Below are positions 7,830 through 15,925 of a DNA stretch of 37,255 nt, one piece after another; within the stretch, counting starts at the first letter, position 1, and every line of letters begins with the position of its first letter. The notes beneath the pieces are model-generated. The model ran no database searches, was not told where the DNA came from, and was given only the letters and a program-made list of their open reading frames with translations. Origin of the DNA: Verrucomicrobiota bacterium. Its GTDB lineage: Bacteria; Verrucomicrobiota; Verrucomicrobiia; Limisphaerales; JAHDYP01. Location of the stretch: contig JAHDYP010000015.1 in NCBI GenBank assembly GCA_023383055.1, positions 33,850 to 71,104 on the forward strand, given 5' to 3'. The translations under genes and the position numbers were made by a program.

Positions 7830-10800
7830 TTGTCCTCGAACGCGATCATCTGTGAGACCTGTGGCCGGCCTCGGAATGGGACCGGGGTGGAAGGATTGTG
7901 CGAGGTGTGTCTCCTGGAATTCGGCTGGCGCGGGTTTGACGAGGAAGGGCCGGCGGCGGAGTCGGTCCCGGGAGGGAATGGGCCGGCGCCGCCGGCCGCG
8001 GTGTGGCGTCGGGTGGGAGACTACGAGTTGTTGTCGGAGATTGCCCGGGGGGGGATGGGGGTGGTTTATCGCGCCCGCCAGCTGACTTTGAACCGTGAAG
8101 TGGCGCTGAAGATGATCCTGGTGGGGCATTGGGCGAGCGAGTCGCAGGTGGAGCGGTTTCAGCTCGAGGCGCGAGCGAACGCCCGGTTGGATCATCCGCA
8201 CATTGTTCCGATCCTGGAGTTGGGTGAGCACGAGGGCTGGCACTATTTCAGCATGAAGCTGGTGGCGGGGGAGGATCTGGCCTGGCAGCAACGATCGGGT
8301 TTATGGCCGGCAGCCTCTCGGTCCGACCAGGAGCGGATTGCGGCATTGATGCGCACGGTGGCGGGCGCGGTTGACTTTGCGCATCAGCGGGGGGTGATGC
8401 ATCGGGATTTGAAGCCGACGAACATCCTGATCGATCGCGAGGGCATGCCGTATGTGACGGACTTTGGGCTGGCAAAGCTCGTCGAGGAGACCAGCGATCT
8501 GACCCGGACCTCGGCGGTGCTGGGGACACCGGCCTACATGGCGCCGGAACAGGCGGCGGGCGGTGCCGACGGCGTCACGTTGGCGGCCGATGTGTACAGC
8601 CTGGGGGCAATGCTGTATGAGCTGCTCACCGGCGCGCCGCCGCATTCGGGTCGGAATTCGCTGGAGACGGTTCGGAGCGTGTTGGAGACGGAGGCCAGAT
8701 CGCCGAGCCGGTTAAACGCGAAAGTGGACGCGGATTTGTCAACGATCTGCCTGCGTTGCCTGGCGCGTGAACCCGCGGCGCGCTATCGGTCGGCGGCGGA
8801 GTTGGCGGACGATCTGGGGCGTTGGATGCGGCGGGAACCGATCGAAGCGCGGCCGGTGAGCACCCTGGAACGGTTGGGGTACTGGCGGCGGCGTAATCCG
8901 CTGGCGGCGGTTTTGGGCGCGGTGTTGCTGGTGACGCTGTTGGCCACCGGGATCGTATCGTCGGTGCTCGCGATGCGGATGCGTGAGGCGCGGGATGAGG
9001 CGCGGGAGAATGCCGCCGATAACCGTCGGCGACTTGTCCAACTGCTGGTTGATAACGGGCTGCGGGCGGCCGAGGCCGGGGATCCGGTGGCGAGCTTGCC
9101 GTGGCTGGTGGCGGCGTTGCGGGAGGAACGGGGGGATGCGCGACGCGAATGGCCGCATCGGGCGCGGATTGGCTCGGTGTTCGCCGGGTTGCCGGAGTTG
9201 GCCGCGCTGTGGGCGCATGAGCGACTGATTCAGCACGCCGCGATCAGCCCCGATGGCGAGCGCGCGGCCACGGCCAGCTATGACGGGACGGTGCGAATCT
9301 GGGATACGGCGTCGGGTGTTGAGTTGGGTCCCGCCCGCTGGCACACGAACGACGGTCCGGGCGTGACGCTGCTTTTCCATGTCGGATTCAGCCCCGACGG
9401 AACGCGGGTGGTGAGCGCCGGCAACCGCGACGCGCGGATCTGGGACGCAGTCACCGGCGAGTTGACGGTGCCACCCTTGACGCATGGAAACGAGGTCCGG
9501 TTTGCAGCATTCAGTCCGGATGGCCGGAAGGTGATGACCGCGAGCCTCGATCGCACCGTGCGGCTTTGGGACGTCTCGAACGGTGAGCCGATCGGCCCGC
9601 CGTTGGAGCACGAGGGTGGCGTGCTCACGGCCGCGTGGAGCTTCGACAGCCGACAGGTGGCCAGCGGCGCACGGGACCGGAGCGCGCGGGTCTGGGAGGT
9701 GGCGACCGGCCGGAGGCTTATGGTGACGCCGTCGCATGAAGGGGAAATCACCCATGTGGAGTTCAGTCCGGATGGGGAGCATCTGGTGACGGCGGACCGT
9801 TCCGCGGTGGTGCGACTTTGGCAGTCCGCCGACGGTCAGATGGTGGCCACGCTGAATGGGAGTGGAGGAGTGCGCCAGGCCCGGTTCAACCCCGAGGGCG
9901 ACCGGTTGATTGCCGGGTGCGCCGATGGTGTGGCGCGTATTTGGGACTGGCGTTCGGGGGAATTGGTCGCGTCGCTTCCGCATCGGGCTGGTGGAGTGGT
10001 GTGGGTGGGATGGTCCGGGAACGGTCGGCAGGCCTTGACCGCCAGCGCGTCGCGGATTCAGGTCTGGGATGCGGCGAGTGGTGAGGCCTTGACGCCGCCA
10101 TTGCCGCACACTCACACGATCTGCCATGCGGAGGTCAGCGCAGACGGTTCGAGTCTGCTCAGCGCGAGCGCGGACGGCACAGCCCGGCTGTGGCGAACCG
10201 GGCCTGCGCGTCCGCGGGGTGAAGGATCAAAGCCCGTTCTCCGGGCATTTGGGCCGGGCGGCCGTCAAGCGGTGTTGCGGACGGCGGGGGAACGGTATCA
10301 GTTGTGGGACTTGCGGGAACGCCGATGTGTGGCCCCGGTTTTGCCCGAATCGATCGGCTTGGCTTACGCCCATACGTTTAATGACCGGGGGGATCGCCTG
10401 GCGGTTCACCATGATAACGAGATCAGCCTGTTTGAGCTGCGGCCGCAGTCGCCGGACGCGGGCATCCGGCGGTTGGGCAACTGGCCGGCCCCCTGGGGTT
10501 GTTCCCTGCGGTTGAGTGCGGACGGGTCGATGCTCGCCTTGTATGGTCCGCCCGAAGTCAGGCTCGTGGATGCCCGGAGTGGAGAACTGGTTGTCCGAAT
10601 GGTCGAGCCCGCGGGCGCCGTTCGACACGTGGCTTTTGACCGAACGAACCGCCGGTTACTGACAACAAGCGATGGCGGCATCGCCCGGGTCTGGGATGTC
10701 GCCGATGGCAAACCGCTCGTGGGCCCGCTCCGGCACGATGACGCGGTGGTGTTTGGAGCGTTCAGCCCGGACGACACGCAGCTAGTCACCGCCGGTTACG

Positions 10801-11315
10801 ATGGCACGGCGCGGATCTGGGACGCCACCACCGGCCGGATGTTGATCGAACCGCTGCGCCACGGTGCCCTGGTATTGGCCGCGGAGTTCAGCCCCGATCA
10901 ACGCTGGTTGGCGACGGTGGTTGGTGGGAATTGGGTGCGAGTTTGGGATTTAACCTCGGGTCAGGCGGTGGCTCCGCCTTTGTCGCACCGCACGGGCCTG
11001 CACTACGTCGGCTTTCTGGGGGCGGGAGGCCCGCTGTTGACGGTCACGGATGACCTCCGATATCAGGTCTGGGCGTTGGCGTCGGGGCACCCGTTGAATG
11101 TGACCGGGCTGGAGCTCGATCTGACAACGTTGGACCCGCCGGTTTCGGTCGGCGAGGGCGATGAAATGTGGTTGGAGAGGCTACCGATCGATCGGCGGCC
11201 GTGGGCTGAACTGGAGCGTTTGTCGATTCTGATCACTGGCCACCGGGTCGAAGGCGAAGGCGGGTTGGTGCCGGTGGAGGTGGCCCGGCTGCGGGAGGCG
11301 TGGAGAGGGGAATAG
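7830..11315 (+). CDS. Transmembrane Ser/Thr protein kinase with C-terminal WD40 propellers
   Basis: 1161 residues. The TTG at 7830 is the likely start, since upstream codons are unpromising and no in-frame ATG precedes the conserved part. It opens with two CxxC pairs (CETC, CEVC; residues 8-27), probably a zinc ribbon. The kinase domain is complete: glycine loop RGGMG (73-77), VALK Lys94, HRDLKPTN (191-198), DFG (211-213), APE (238-240). One transmembrane helix lies at 358-382. The outer part, about residues 455-1090, contains some 15 WD40 repeats with the pattern FSPDG...TAS.DGT.RIWD..TG, enough for two seven-bladed propellers. The design suggests an envelope sensor that signals to a cytoplasmic kinase. 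The adjacent ECF sigma factor is the obvious candidate substrate. The TGTAACC site just upstream suggests the kinase gene also has its own promoter. Confidence 0.93.
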   Translation: MSSNAIICETCGRPRNGTGVEGLCEVCLLEFGWRGFDEEGPAAESVPGGNGPAPPAAVWRRVGDYELLSEIARGGMGVVYRARQLTLNREVALKMILVGHWASESQVERFQLEARANARLDHPHIVPILELGEHEGWHYFSMKLVAGEDLAWQQRSGLWPAASRSDQERIAALMRTVAGAVDFAHQRGVMHRDLKPTNILIDREGMPYVTDFGLAKLVEETSDLTRTSAVLGTPAYMAPEQAAGGADGVTLAADVYSLGAMLYELLTGAPPHSGRNSLETVRSVLETEARSPSRLNAKVDADLSTICLRCLAREPAARYRSAAELADDLGRWMRREPIEARPVSTLERLGYWRRRNPLAAVLGAVLLVTLLATGIVSSVLAMRMREARDEARENAADNRRRLVQLLVDNGLRAAEAGDPVASLPWLVAALREERGDARREWPHRARIGSVFAGLPELAALWAHERLIQHAAISPDGERAATASYDGTVRIWDTASGVELGPARWHTNDGPGVTLLFHVGFSPDGTRVVSAGNRDARIWDAVTGELTVPPLTHGNEVRFAAFSPDGRKVMTASLDRTVRLWDVSNGEPIGPPLEHEGGVLTAAWSFDSRQVASGARDRSARVWEVATGRRLMVTPSHEGEITHVEFSPDGEHLVTADRSAVVRLWQSADGQMVATLNGSGGVRQARFNPEGDRLIAGCADGVARIWDWRSGELVASLPHRAGGVVWVGWSGNGRQALTASASRIQVWDAASGEALTPPLPHTHTICHAEVSADGSSLLSASADGTARLWRTGPARPRGEGSKPVLRAFGPGGRQAVLRTAGERYQLWDLRERRCVAPVLPESIGLAYAHTFNDRGDRLAVHHDNEISLFELRPQSPDAGIRRLGNWPAPWGCSLRLSADGSMLALYGPPEVRLVDARSGELVVRMVEPAGAVRHVAFDRTNRRLLTTSDGGIARVWDVADGKPLVGPLRHDDAVVFGAFSPDDTQLVTAGYDGTARIWDATTGRMLIEPLRHGALVLAAEFSPDQRWLATVVGGNWVRVWDLTSGQAVAPPLSHRTGLHYVGFLGAGGPLLTVTDDLRYQVWALASGHPLNVTGLELDLTTLDPPVSVGEGDEMWLERLPIDRRPWAELERLSILITGHRVEGEGGLVPVEVARLREAWRGE

Positions 11316-11398
11316 CGGTTGAGTTGAGGCGAGAGGAGGCAGGGGAAGCGGCGAAGTTGCGTGTCGCGCAAGAAACTTACAGGAAACATCAGATTTTC

Positions 11399-11427
11399 TG
11401 TAACCGGCCGCGTTCGATCCTTCAGAG
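11399..11427 (+). promoter_or_regulatory. Putative ECF promoter of the propeller operon (TGTAACC, N16, TCAGAG)
   Basis: TGTAACC at 11399-11405, 16 bases, then TCAGAG at 11422-11427. It matches the site before the kinase gene in -35 box (TGTAACCGG in both), spacing and -10 pattern (TCWGAR). Initiation about seven bases downstream would give a leader of about 85 bases containing a small ORF with a consensus ribosome site. Confidence 0.55.
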
Positions 11428-11443
11428 AAAAGGAGGTGGCACC

Positions 11444-11521
11444 GTGTGGATGCCGTGGTGGACGGGTGGCAGTGCCGGAAGGGCTGCACCTGGCGAGACT
11501 GAAGGCCGGAGCGAGCTATGA
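11444..11521 (+). CDS. Trp-rich 25-residue leader ORF overlapping the propeller gene
   Basis: A GTG at 11444 is preceded at close spacing by AAGGAGG, the strongest Shine-Dalgarno noticed in the window. The ORF encodes 25 residues beginning VWMPWW, so three of the first six codons are TGG. It ends with TGA at 11519-11521, which overlaps the ATG of the propeller gene at 11518 in the ATGA arrangement. This suggests translational coupling or a regulatory leader peptide. The peptide has no recognisable family and could have no function as a protein. Confidence 0.5.
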   Translation: MWMPWWTGGSAGRAAPGETEGRSEL

Positions 11522-13806
11522 GTGTGACTTGGAAAGATCGATGGCGGGGTTGTTGTGGAGGGCCGGCGGTTGGCACGCGGGTGCGCGCCCTGATCGTGGT
11601 TGGGTTGGTCCTCCCATGGATTGGCCGGGCGCAGGTGGAAGATCGCTGGATTCGGCGGGATCCGGTGAATGTGAATCTCAACGGGGTGGCGTATGGGTTG
11701 AATCGTTTTCTTGCCGTGGGCGATGTCGGCTACTGGTTCACCTCGCCGAACGGGCAGACCTGGACCACGCGGTCACCGTTCACCGACGGAAATTTGGAGG
11801 CCATCCATTTCGCGCACGGTCGTTTCGTGGCGGTGGGTGACGGGATTTACAGCTCAAGCAACGGTGTGAACTGGGACGCGGCCGCGCTGGCTTATTCGCG
11901 ACTGTTCCTGAGCGATGTTGCCGCGGACGACGACGGCAACTGGTTGGCGGTGGGGCGCGTGATTGAAGCCAACGGCAGCCTTGGCACGGGCATCACTTTC
12001 ACCAGCCCCGACGGCGTCAACTGGACCCGCGCGTCGCTGCTGGGTGCGCCGGCGAAGATAGCCTTCGGTGTCGGCCAATGGTTCGGCGCCGGCACGGCGG
12101 GAAGCGAGGGTCAGGAGTTCGGGGGCCAACTGTTGCAGTGGCGGGACCTCAACAATGGCCCGGACAGCCCGGCGGAGTGGGGCTGGAGCCCGTTCTTCCT
12201 GGACGATTTCGAACTGCTGCAGCCCAAGGGCGCGTTGATTCGGTTTCTCAACGGCCGGTTCGTGCTGGCGGGTAAGAACGTTGAAGATGAGGAGCCGACC
12301 GAAGCACATCACGTCTATACTTCCACCGACGGCGTCAACTGGCCCAAGGGCACGGTCAGTAACCAGGGCCTGCCGGAAAACGGACTTAGCCAGCCGCGCT
12401 TCAGTTTCATGCGGGACCTCGCCTACGGTGACGGGATTTATGTGGGGATCGCGGCGGGCAACCAGTCCTTCAACAGCGATTACTGGTCCCGGACGGATAT
12501 GATGACCTCCACGGATGGACAGAACTGGGCGTTCCTCGCCGATCGGACTTCGCTGGTTGCCGCCTCGAACCGGGCCTTGATCGCGCTCGCGCACGCGAAC
12601 GGCCAGTTCGTCGCAGTCGGTTATCGGGGCACTTCACCGCTGCGCCTCAACCTTGCCACGACGCCCGATGGCTCTGCCTGGACCTCGCGAAGTTTCAATC
12701 CCGCGGCCCTGCCCACTGGCGAGCTGTTGCGCGCCTTGACCACGGGCAACGGACTCGTGCTGGGTGTTTCCAATGGGGGCAGTGCGGTCATTTCGCAAGA
12801 TCACGGCATTAGTTGGGCGTGGGCGGAGATCACCGCCACGCAGGGAGCGCGGGATCTCTATGGGGTGGCCAGCGGCGGCGACCGCTTCGTCGCTGTCGGC
12901 TCCGGCGGGCGGGCGCATCGATCCATGGACGGTTTTTCGTGGAGCTCGGTCCTGGTGCCGGATGCCTTCTGGCTGTGGGACATCATCCATGATGGGACAC
13001 GGTTCGTTGCTGCCGGCCAGTATCGCGACGCGGGCAATACGGTGCAGCGTGGGATTGTGTCTCGCTCGACGGATGGCGCTGTTTGGACCACCGTTCAACT
13101 CGACGGCACCTCCCGCATCGAGGACCTGGCACACGGGAACGGGGTTTACGTGGGGGTGGGAGGGCTGCTCGTGGCAGTGTCGTCGGATGCGATCGACTGG
13201 ACCCTGGTGAACGGCGCACCGCAATTGTCGAAGATCGCTTTCGGCGGCGGCCGTTTCCTCGGGGTGTCGGGCGATCCGGGCCACCCGCAGTTCCACACCT
13301 CGGTGGATGGCGGCGAATGGGTGCTCATTGAAACGGCGGACGAATTCTTTTTCACGCCGTTCTTCGAGGTGGAGTCGTTGACCCATTTGAACGGACACTT
13401 TGCCATGGGGACGAGCGACATGGGCGTCCTGTTTCTCGATGAGAGCGACCGCTGGGCTTTCAGCGGTGGGCCCGACCGGGCGGCCGCCGTGGCTTTCAGC
13501 GAAGACACCTACGTGGCGACCTCGCTCTGGGCCTACCGGCTGCCGGAGCCGGAGCCGCCGCTTGAACCGCCGGTGCTGAGCTGGCAGCGGAATGGCGATC
13601 AGTTGCGGCTGCTATTCCCCACGCGCCTCGAACACCGCTACTGGCTCTGGCAACGCACCGGGTTGGAGACGGACGCGCCATGGTTCCAGGACCTGACGTT
13701 CGTGGCCGACTCCGAGGAAGGCAGCTTTGATGTGTCTATCGCGCCGTGGGACATCGAGCCGAAGCTTTTTCAGATCAGCGTCGAACCGCCCGGAACCGGT
13801 TTTTGA
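11518..13806 (+). CDS. Secreted Asp-box (BNR-like) beta-propeller protein
   Basis: 762 residues. The ATG at 11518 has GGAG six bases upstream and overlaps the stop of a leader ORF. A signal peptide (RALIVVGLVLPWIGRAQ, residues 22-38) precedes about eleven repeats of roughly 60 residues. Each pairs a segment like GRFVAVGDGIY or ERFVAVGS with an Asp-box-type turn such as TSPNGQTW, SSSNGVNW, TSPDGVNW, TSTDGVNW, RSTDGAVW or TSVDGGEW. This is the pattern of sialidase/YCF48-like beta-propellers, but no sialidase catalytic residues are evident, so a binding or structural surface role is more likely. The C-terminal 75 residues (PVLSWQRNGDQLRLLFP, YWLWQRTGLE, PWFQDLTFVAD) form a small beta module that resembles the end of the next gene. 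It probably forms an operon with the two genes downstream and is a likely target of the nearby ECF sigma factor. Confidence 0.85.
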   Translation: MSVTWKDRWRGCCGGPAVGTRVRALIVVGLVLPWIGRAQVEDRWIRRDPVNVNLNGVAYGLNRFLAVGDVGYWFTSPNGQTWTTRSPFTDGNLEAIHFAHGRFVAVGDGIYSSSNGVNWDAAALAYSRLFLSDVAADDDGNWLAVGRVIEANGSLGTGITFTSPDGVNWTRASLLGAPAKIAFGVGQWFGAGTAGSEGQEFGGQLLQWRDLNNGPDSPAEWGWSPFFLDDFELLQPKGALIRFLNGRFVLAGKNVEDEEPTEAHHVYTSTDGVNWPKGTVSNQGLPENGLSQPRFSFMRDLAYGDGIYVGIAAGNQSFNSDYWSRTDMMTSTDGQNWAFLADRTSLVAASNRALIALAHANGQFVAVGYRGTSPLRLNLATTPDGSAWTSRSFNPAALPTGELLRALTTGNGLVLGVSNGGSAVISQDHGISWAWAEITATQGARDLYGVASGGDRFVAVGSGGRAHRSMDGFSWSSVLVPDAFWLWDIIHDGTRFVAAGQYRDAGNTVQRGIVSRSTDGAVWTTVQLDGTSRIEDLAHGNGVYVGVGGLLVAVSSDAIDWTLVNGAPQLSKIAFGGGRFLGVSGDPGHPQFHTSVDGGEWVLIETADEFFFTPFFEVESLTHLNGHFAMGTSDMGVLFLDESDRWAFSGGPDRAAAVAFSEDTYVATSLWAYRLPEPEPPLEPPVLSWQRNGDQLRLLFPTRLEHRYWLWQRTGLETDAPWFQDLTFVADSEEGSFDVSIAPWDIEPKLFQISVEPPGTGF

Positions 13807-13817
13807 GAAGGCCACCC

Positions 13818-15533
13818 ATGAAACGAAGTTGCATTACCGGCGGTTCGTTCTGCCTGCTCGCGCTGTTCACGACGCTGCCGATGTCCGCGGCGGACCGGGT
13901 GTTTGAGGACGAGGACTTCGCGCCGGAGAACTGGACATTTCACGTGCTGCCCACCGGTTGGGGCGGCACCGCGACCAACTTCCACCGGGCTAACGATGGC
14001 TGGTTGGATGCGCACCTCGAGACACGGATCACGGTTTATGCGCCCTCGACAAACCTCGGCTCGGTCGTCCATACGGTCAGCCTGAATGACCGGGCGCGGC
14101 ATGACCCGGCCGTTGAGGGCGAGATCTTCGCAATCAACTACCAAGAGCAGGCGCGGGTGTTTTTGTTGCAGTTCCCCGATTTGCTGAGGCCCAACGGCTG
14201 GCAACGGGTGGCGCTGGCCTTGCGACAGGACGGCGTCCTCTACACGGCCCCGGAACCACGATTGTTCATCGAAAGTACGAACTGGATCGCGATGGAACAG
14301 CCCTACCTGCGGGCGGAGGACTTCATCCAGGTGCCCAGCGGCATCGCGAAGCCGGACTTCACCACCAACGGCACCGAGATCGTGTTCGGCTTTTTCCGGG
14401 CGAACTCCACGCCCGCAGGAAGCTACCCAAACAGCGCACCCGGGACGCCCGTCTTCACCTCGGTCGGCGGCCTCGACAACTGGCGGGTGGAATTGCTGCT
14501 CACCGACCCCGGCGTCACCAACAAGCTGCCCCGGGCGGGCCGTCGCGTGGAAACGTACGCGCTCAACCGGGAACACGCGGCCCGGAACATTCCCGACCGT
14601 GAGGCGCGCGAAGAGAAATTCGAGTCGGCACCCGTTCCCGATGTCACGCAGTACCTGACTTCCGCGACGAATGTGCAGGGATTCGTCGGTGCGCCGAACC
14701 TGGTTGGGGCCCAGGCCGACGCCCGCATGGGTGTCTTCGCCGGCGTGCGCACCCGTGCCCAGGGCGGCATCATGATCGACAATCTCCAACCCCGCCTGCG
14801 GCTGGCGCGGGCCACGACGCGCGACATCCGGCAGTTCGTCGCCACCGCGCCGCCCGGCACGACCGAAGCGCAGATCGACCTGTGGATGATCGCTGACGGC
14901 TTCTTCGATTTCTCCCCGGCGATCAATAATCCCTGGGAGCCCTACTACGACCAGCTCAGCGCCTCTGCCGAGCAGTCAGTGGTTTTGCATCGTGAGTCGC
15001 AGACCCGGACGATCATGCGCGGGGCCGCGCGCGTGCATCGCGTGCCGGGCAACCCCGCCATTCGCATCACCTCTGAGGCGGCATGGCAGGGATACGTGAC
15101 CTTCCAGCCCGCCGGTAATCTTGCCTACAACCGCCCCACGCTCGACTACTCCGAGATCATGCTGAACATCGCCACGGTCCCGGTCGGAGAATCCTTTGCG
15201 CTGGAATTCCGTTTGCACGCCGAGTCCCGCGCCGGCGACGAAGCCGCGGACTGGTGGGTGGTTGCCGATTTCTACAACACGGCCGGTTACACCGTGCAAA
15301 GCTCCACGCCCGGTGTGCAGATCATCGAAATCACGCCGGTACAGGAGCGGCCGCCGCTGAACTTACGACGTGCCGGAAGCGATCTGCGACTCGAATGGGA
15401 CGTCCCCGGTTTCATGATCCAGAGTGCGCCGGCAGTGGAGGGCCCGTGGACCGATCTGACCGACGCGGTCAGTCCGCATCTGCTGGCTCCCACCGGAGCG
15501 GTCGATTTCTTCCGTCTTAAGAAGATCCAGTGA
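13818..15533 (+). CDS. Secreted protein of unknown function with C-terminal beta module
   Basis: 571 residues from the ATG at 13818, eleven bases after the previous stop, with AAGG upstream. A clear signal peptide (GGSFCLLALFTTLPMSAA) precedes a mature protein starting DRVFEDEDFAPENW. The body looks like one or more lectin-like beta sandwiches: it speaks of GWGGTATNFHRANDGWLDAHLE, GGLDNWRVELLL and GGIMIDNLQPRLRLA, which recalls carbohydrate-binding or LamG-like folds, but no family was assigned. The last 55 residues (LNLRRAGSDLRLEWDVPGF, PWTDLTDAV, VDFFRLKK) match in pattern the C-terminal module of the propeller protein. Such LxxxxxLRLxW...FFRL endings are common on exported Verrucomicrobiota proteins. 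It lies in the same operon as the propeller gene and probably acts at the cell surface. Confidence 0.8.
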   Translation: MKRSCITGGSFCLLALFTTLPMSAADRVFEDEDFAPENWTFHVLPTGWGGTATNFHRANDGWLDAHLETRITVYAPSTNLGSVVHTVSLNDRARHDPAVEGEIFAINYQEQARVFLLQFPDLLRPNGWQRVALALRQDGVLYTAPEPRLFIESTNWIAMEQPYLRAEDFIQVPSGIAKPDFTTNGTEIVFGFFRANSTPAGSYPNSAPGTPVFTSVGGLDNWRVELLLTDPGVTNKLPRAGRRVETYALNREHAARNIPDREAREEKFESAPVPDVTQYLTSATNVQGFVGAPNLVGAQADARMGVFAGVRTRAQGGIMIDNLQPRLRLARATTRDIRQFVATAPPGTTEAQIDLWMIADGFFDFSPAINNPWEPYYDQLSASAEQSVVLHRESQTRTIMRGAARVHRVPGNPAIRITSEAAWQGYVTFQPAGNLAYNRPTLDYSEIMLNIATVPVGESFALEFRLHAESRAGDEAADWWVVADFYNTAGYTVQSSTPGVQIIEITPVQERPPLNLRRAGSDLRLEWDVPGFMIQSAPAVEGPWTDLTDAVSPHLLAPTGAVDFFRLKKIQ

Positions 15534-15538
15534 AGATC

Positions 15539-15925
15539 ATGAGGTTCAGCCTGTGGTTGCTTCAGCGGTTCGTGATGGGCGGCGTGTGGTTGCCGCTGAC
15601 GGTTCTGGCCGTGCCGCGGCTGGATCCGGCCTTTGGCGCCGGGGGTGTGGCCACCGCGGGGTTCTCCGAACCCTTTTGGAGTTTATCGGAAGCGCACGCG
15701 ACAGGTGTTCTGCCGGACGGCCGGATTCTCCTCGAGGTGAACGGTGCGCCCGGTTACGTCTATTCGGTCTGGCAGACAGATGATCCGGAGTCGGCCGACT
15801 GGCGAAGGGTGGAGGATGCGATCATCGAGGTGCTGAATCACACCGTGCGCGTCTGGTTGCCGGTTGCGTCGGGACCCTCGGATTACTGTCGGGTGAGGGC
15901 GGACCAGGTCAGTTCGGTCGACTAG
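15539..15925 (+). CDS. Short exported protein with one Delta-60-type repeat
   Basis: 128 residues from ATG 15539, or 131 from a GTG at 15530 that overlaps the preceding TGA. The N terminus (RFSLWLLQRFVMGGVWLPLTVLAV) looks like a signal peptide. It is followed by RLDPAFGAGGVATAGF and LPDGRILLEV, which together match one Delta-60 repeat (LDPxFGxGG...PDGKIL). Delta-60 proteins usually carry many repeats, so this one is very short. Straight after the repeat comes GYVYSVWQTDDPESADWRRVED and DYCRVRADQ, resembling the C-terminal beta module of the two genes upstream. The protein may be an internally deleted remnant or a small secreted partner. Its stop overlaps that of argF tail to tail. Confidence 0.7.
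   Translation: MRFSLWLLQRFVMGGVWLPLTVLAVPRLDPAFGAGGVATAGFSEPFWSLSEAHATGVLPDGRILLEVNGAPGYVYSVWQTDDPESADWRRVEDAIIEVLNHTVRVWLPVASGPSDYCRVRADQVSSVD

Noticed and set aside
8739..10127. Minus-strand open frame of 462 codons opposite the kinase
   Set aside because: Antisense shadow of the WD40 region, Arg/Pro/His-rich with no domain.
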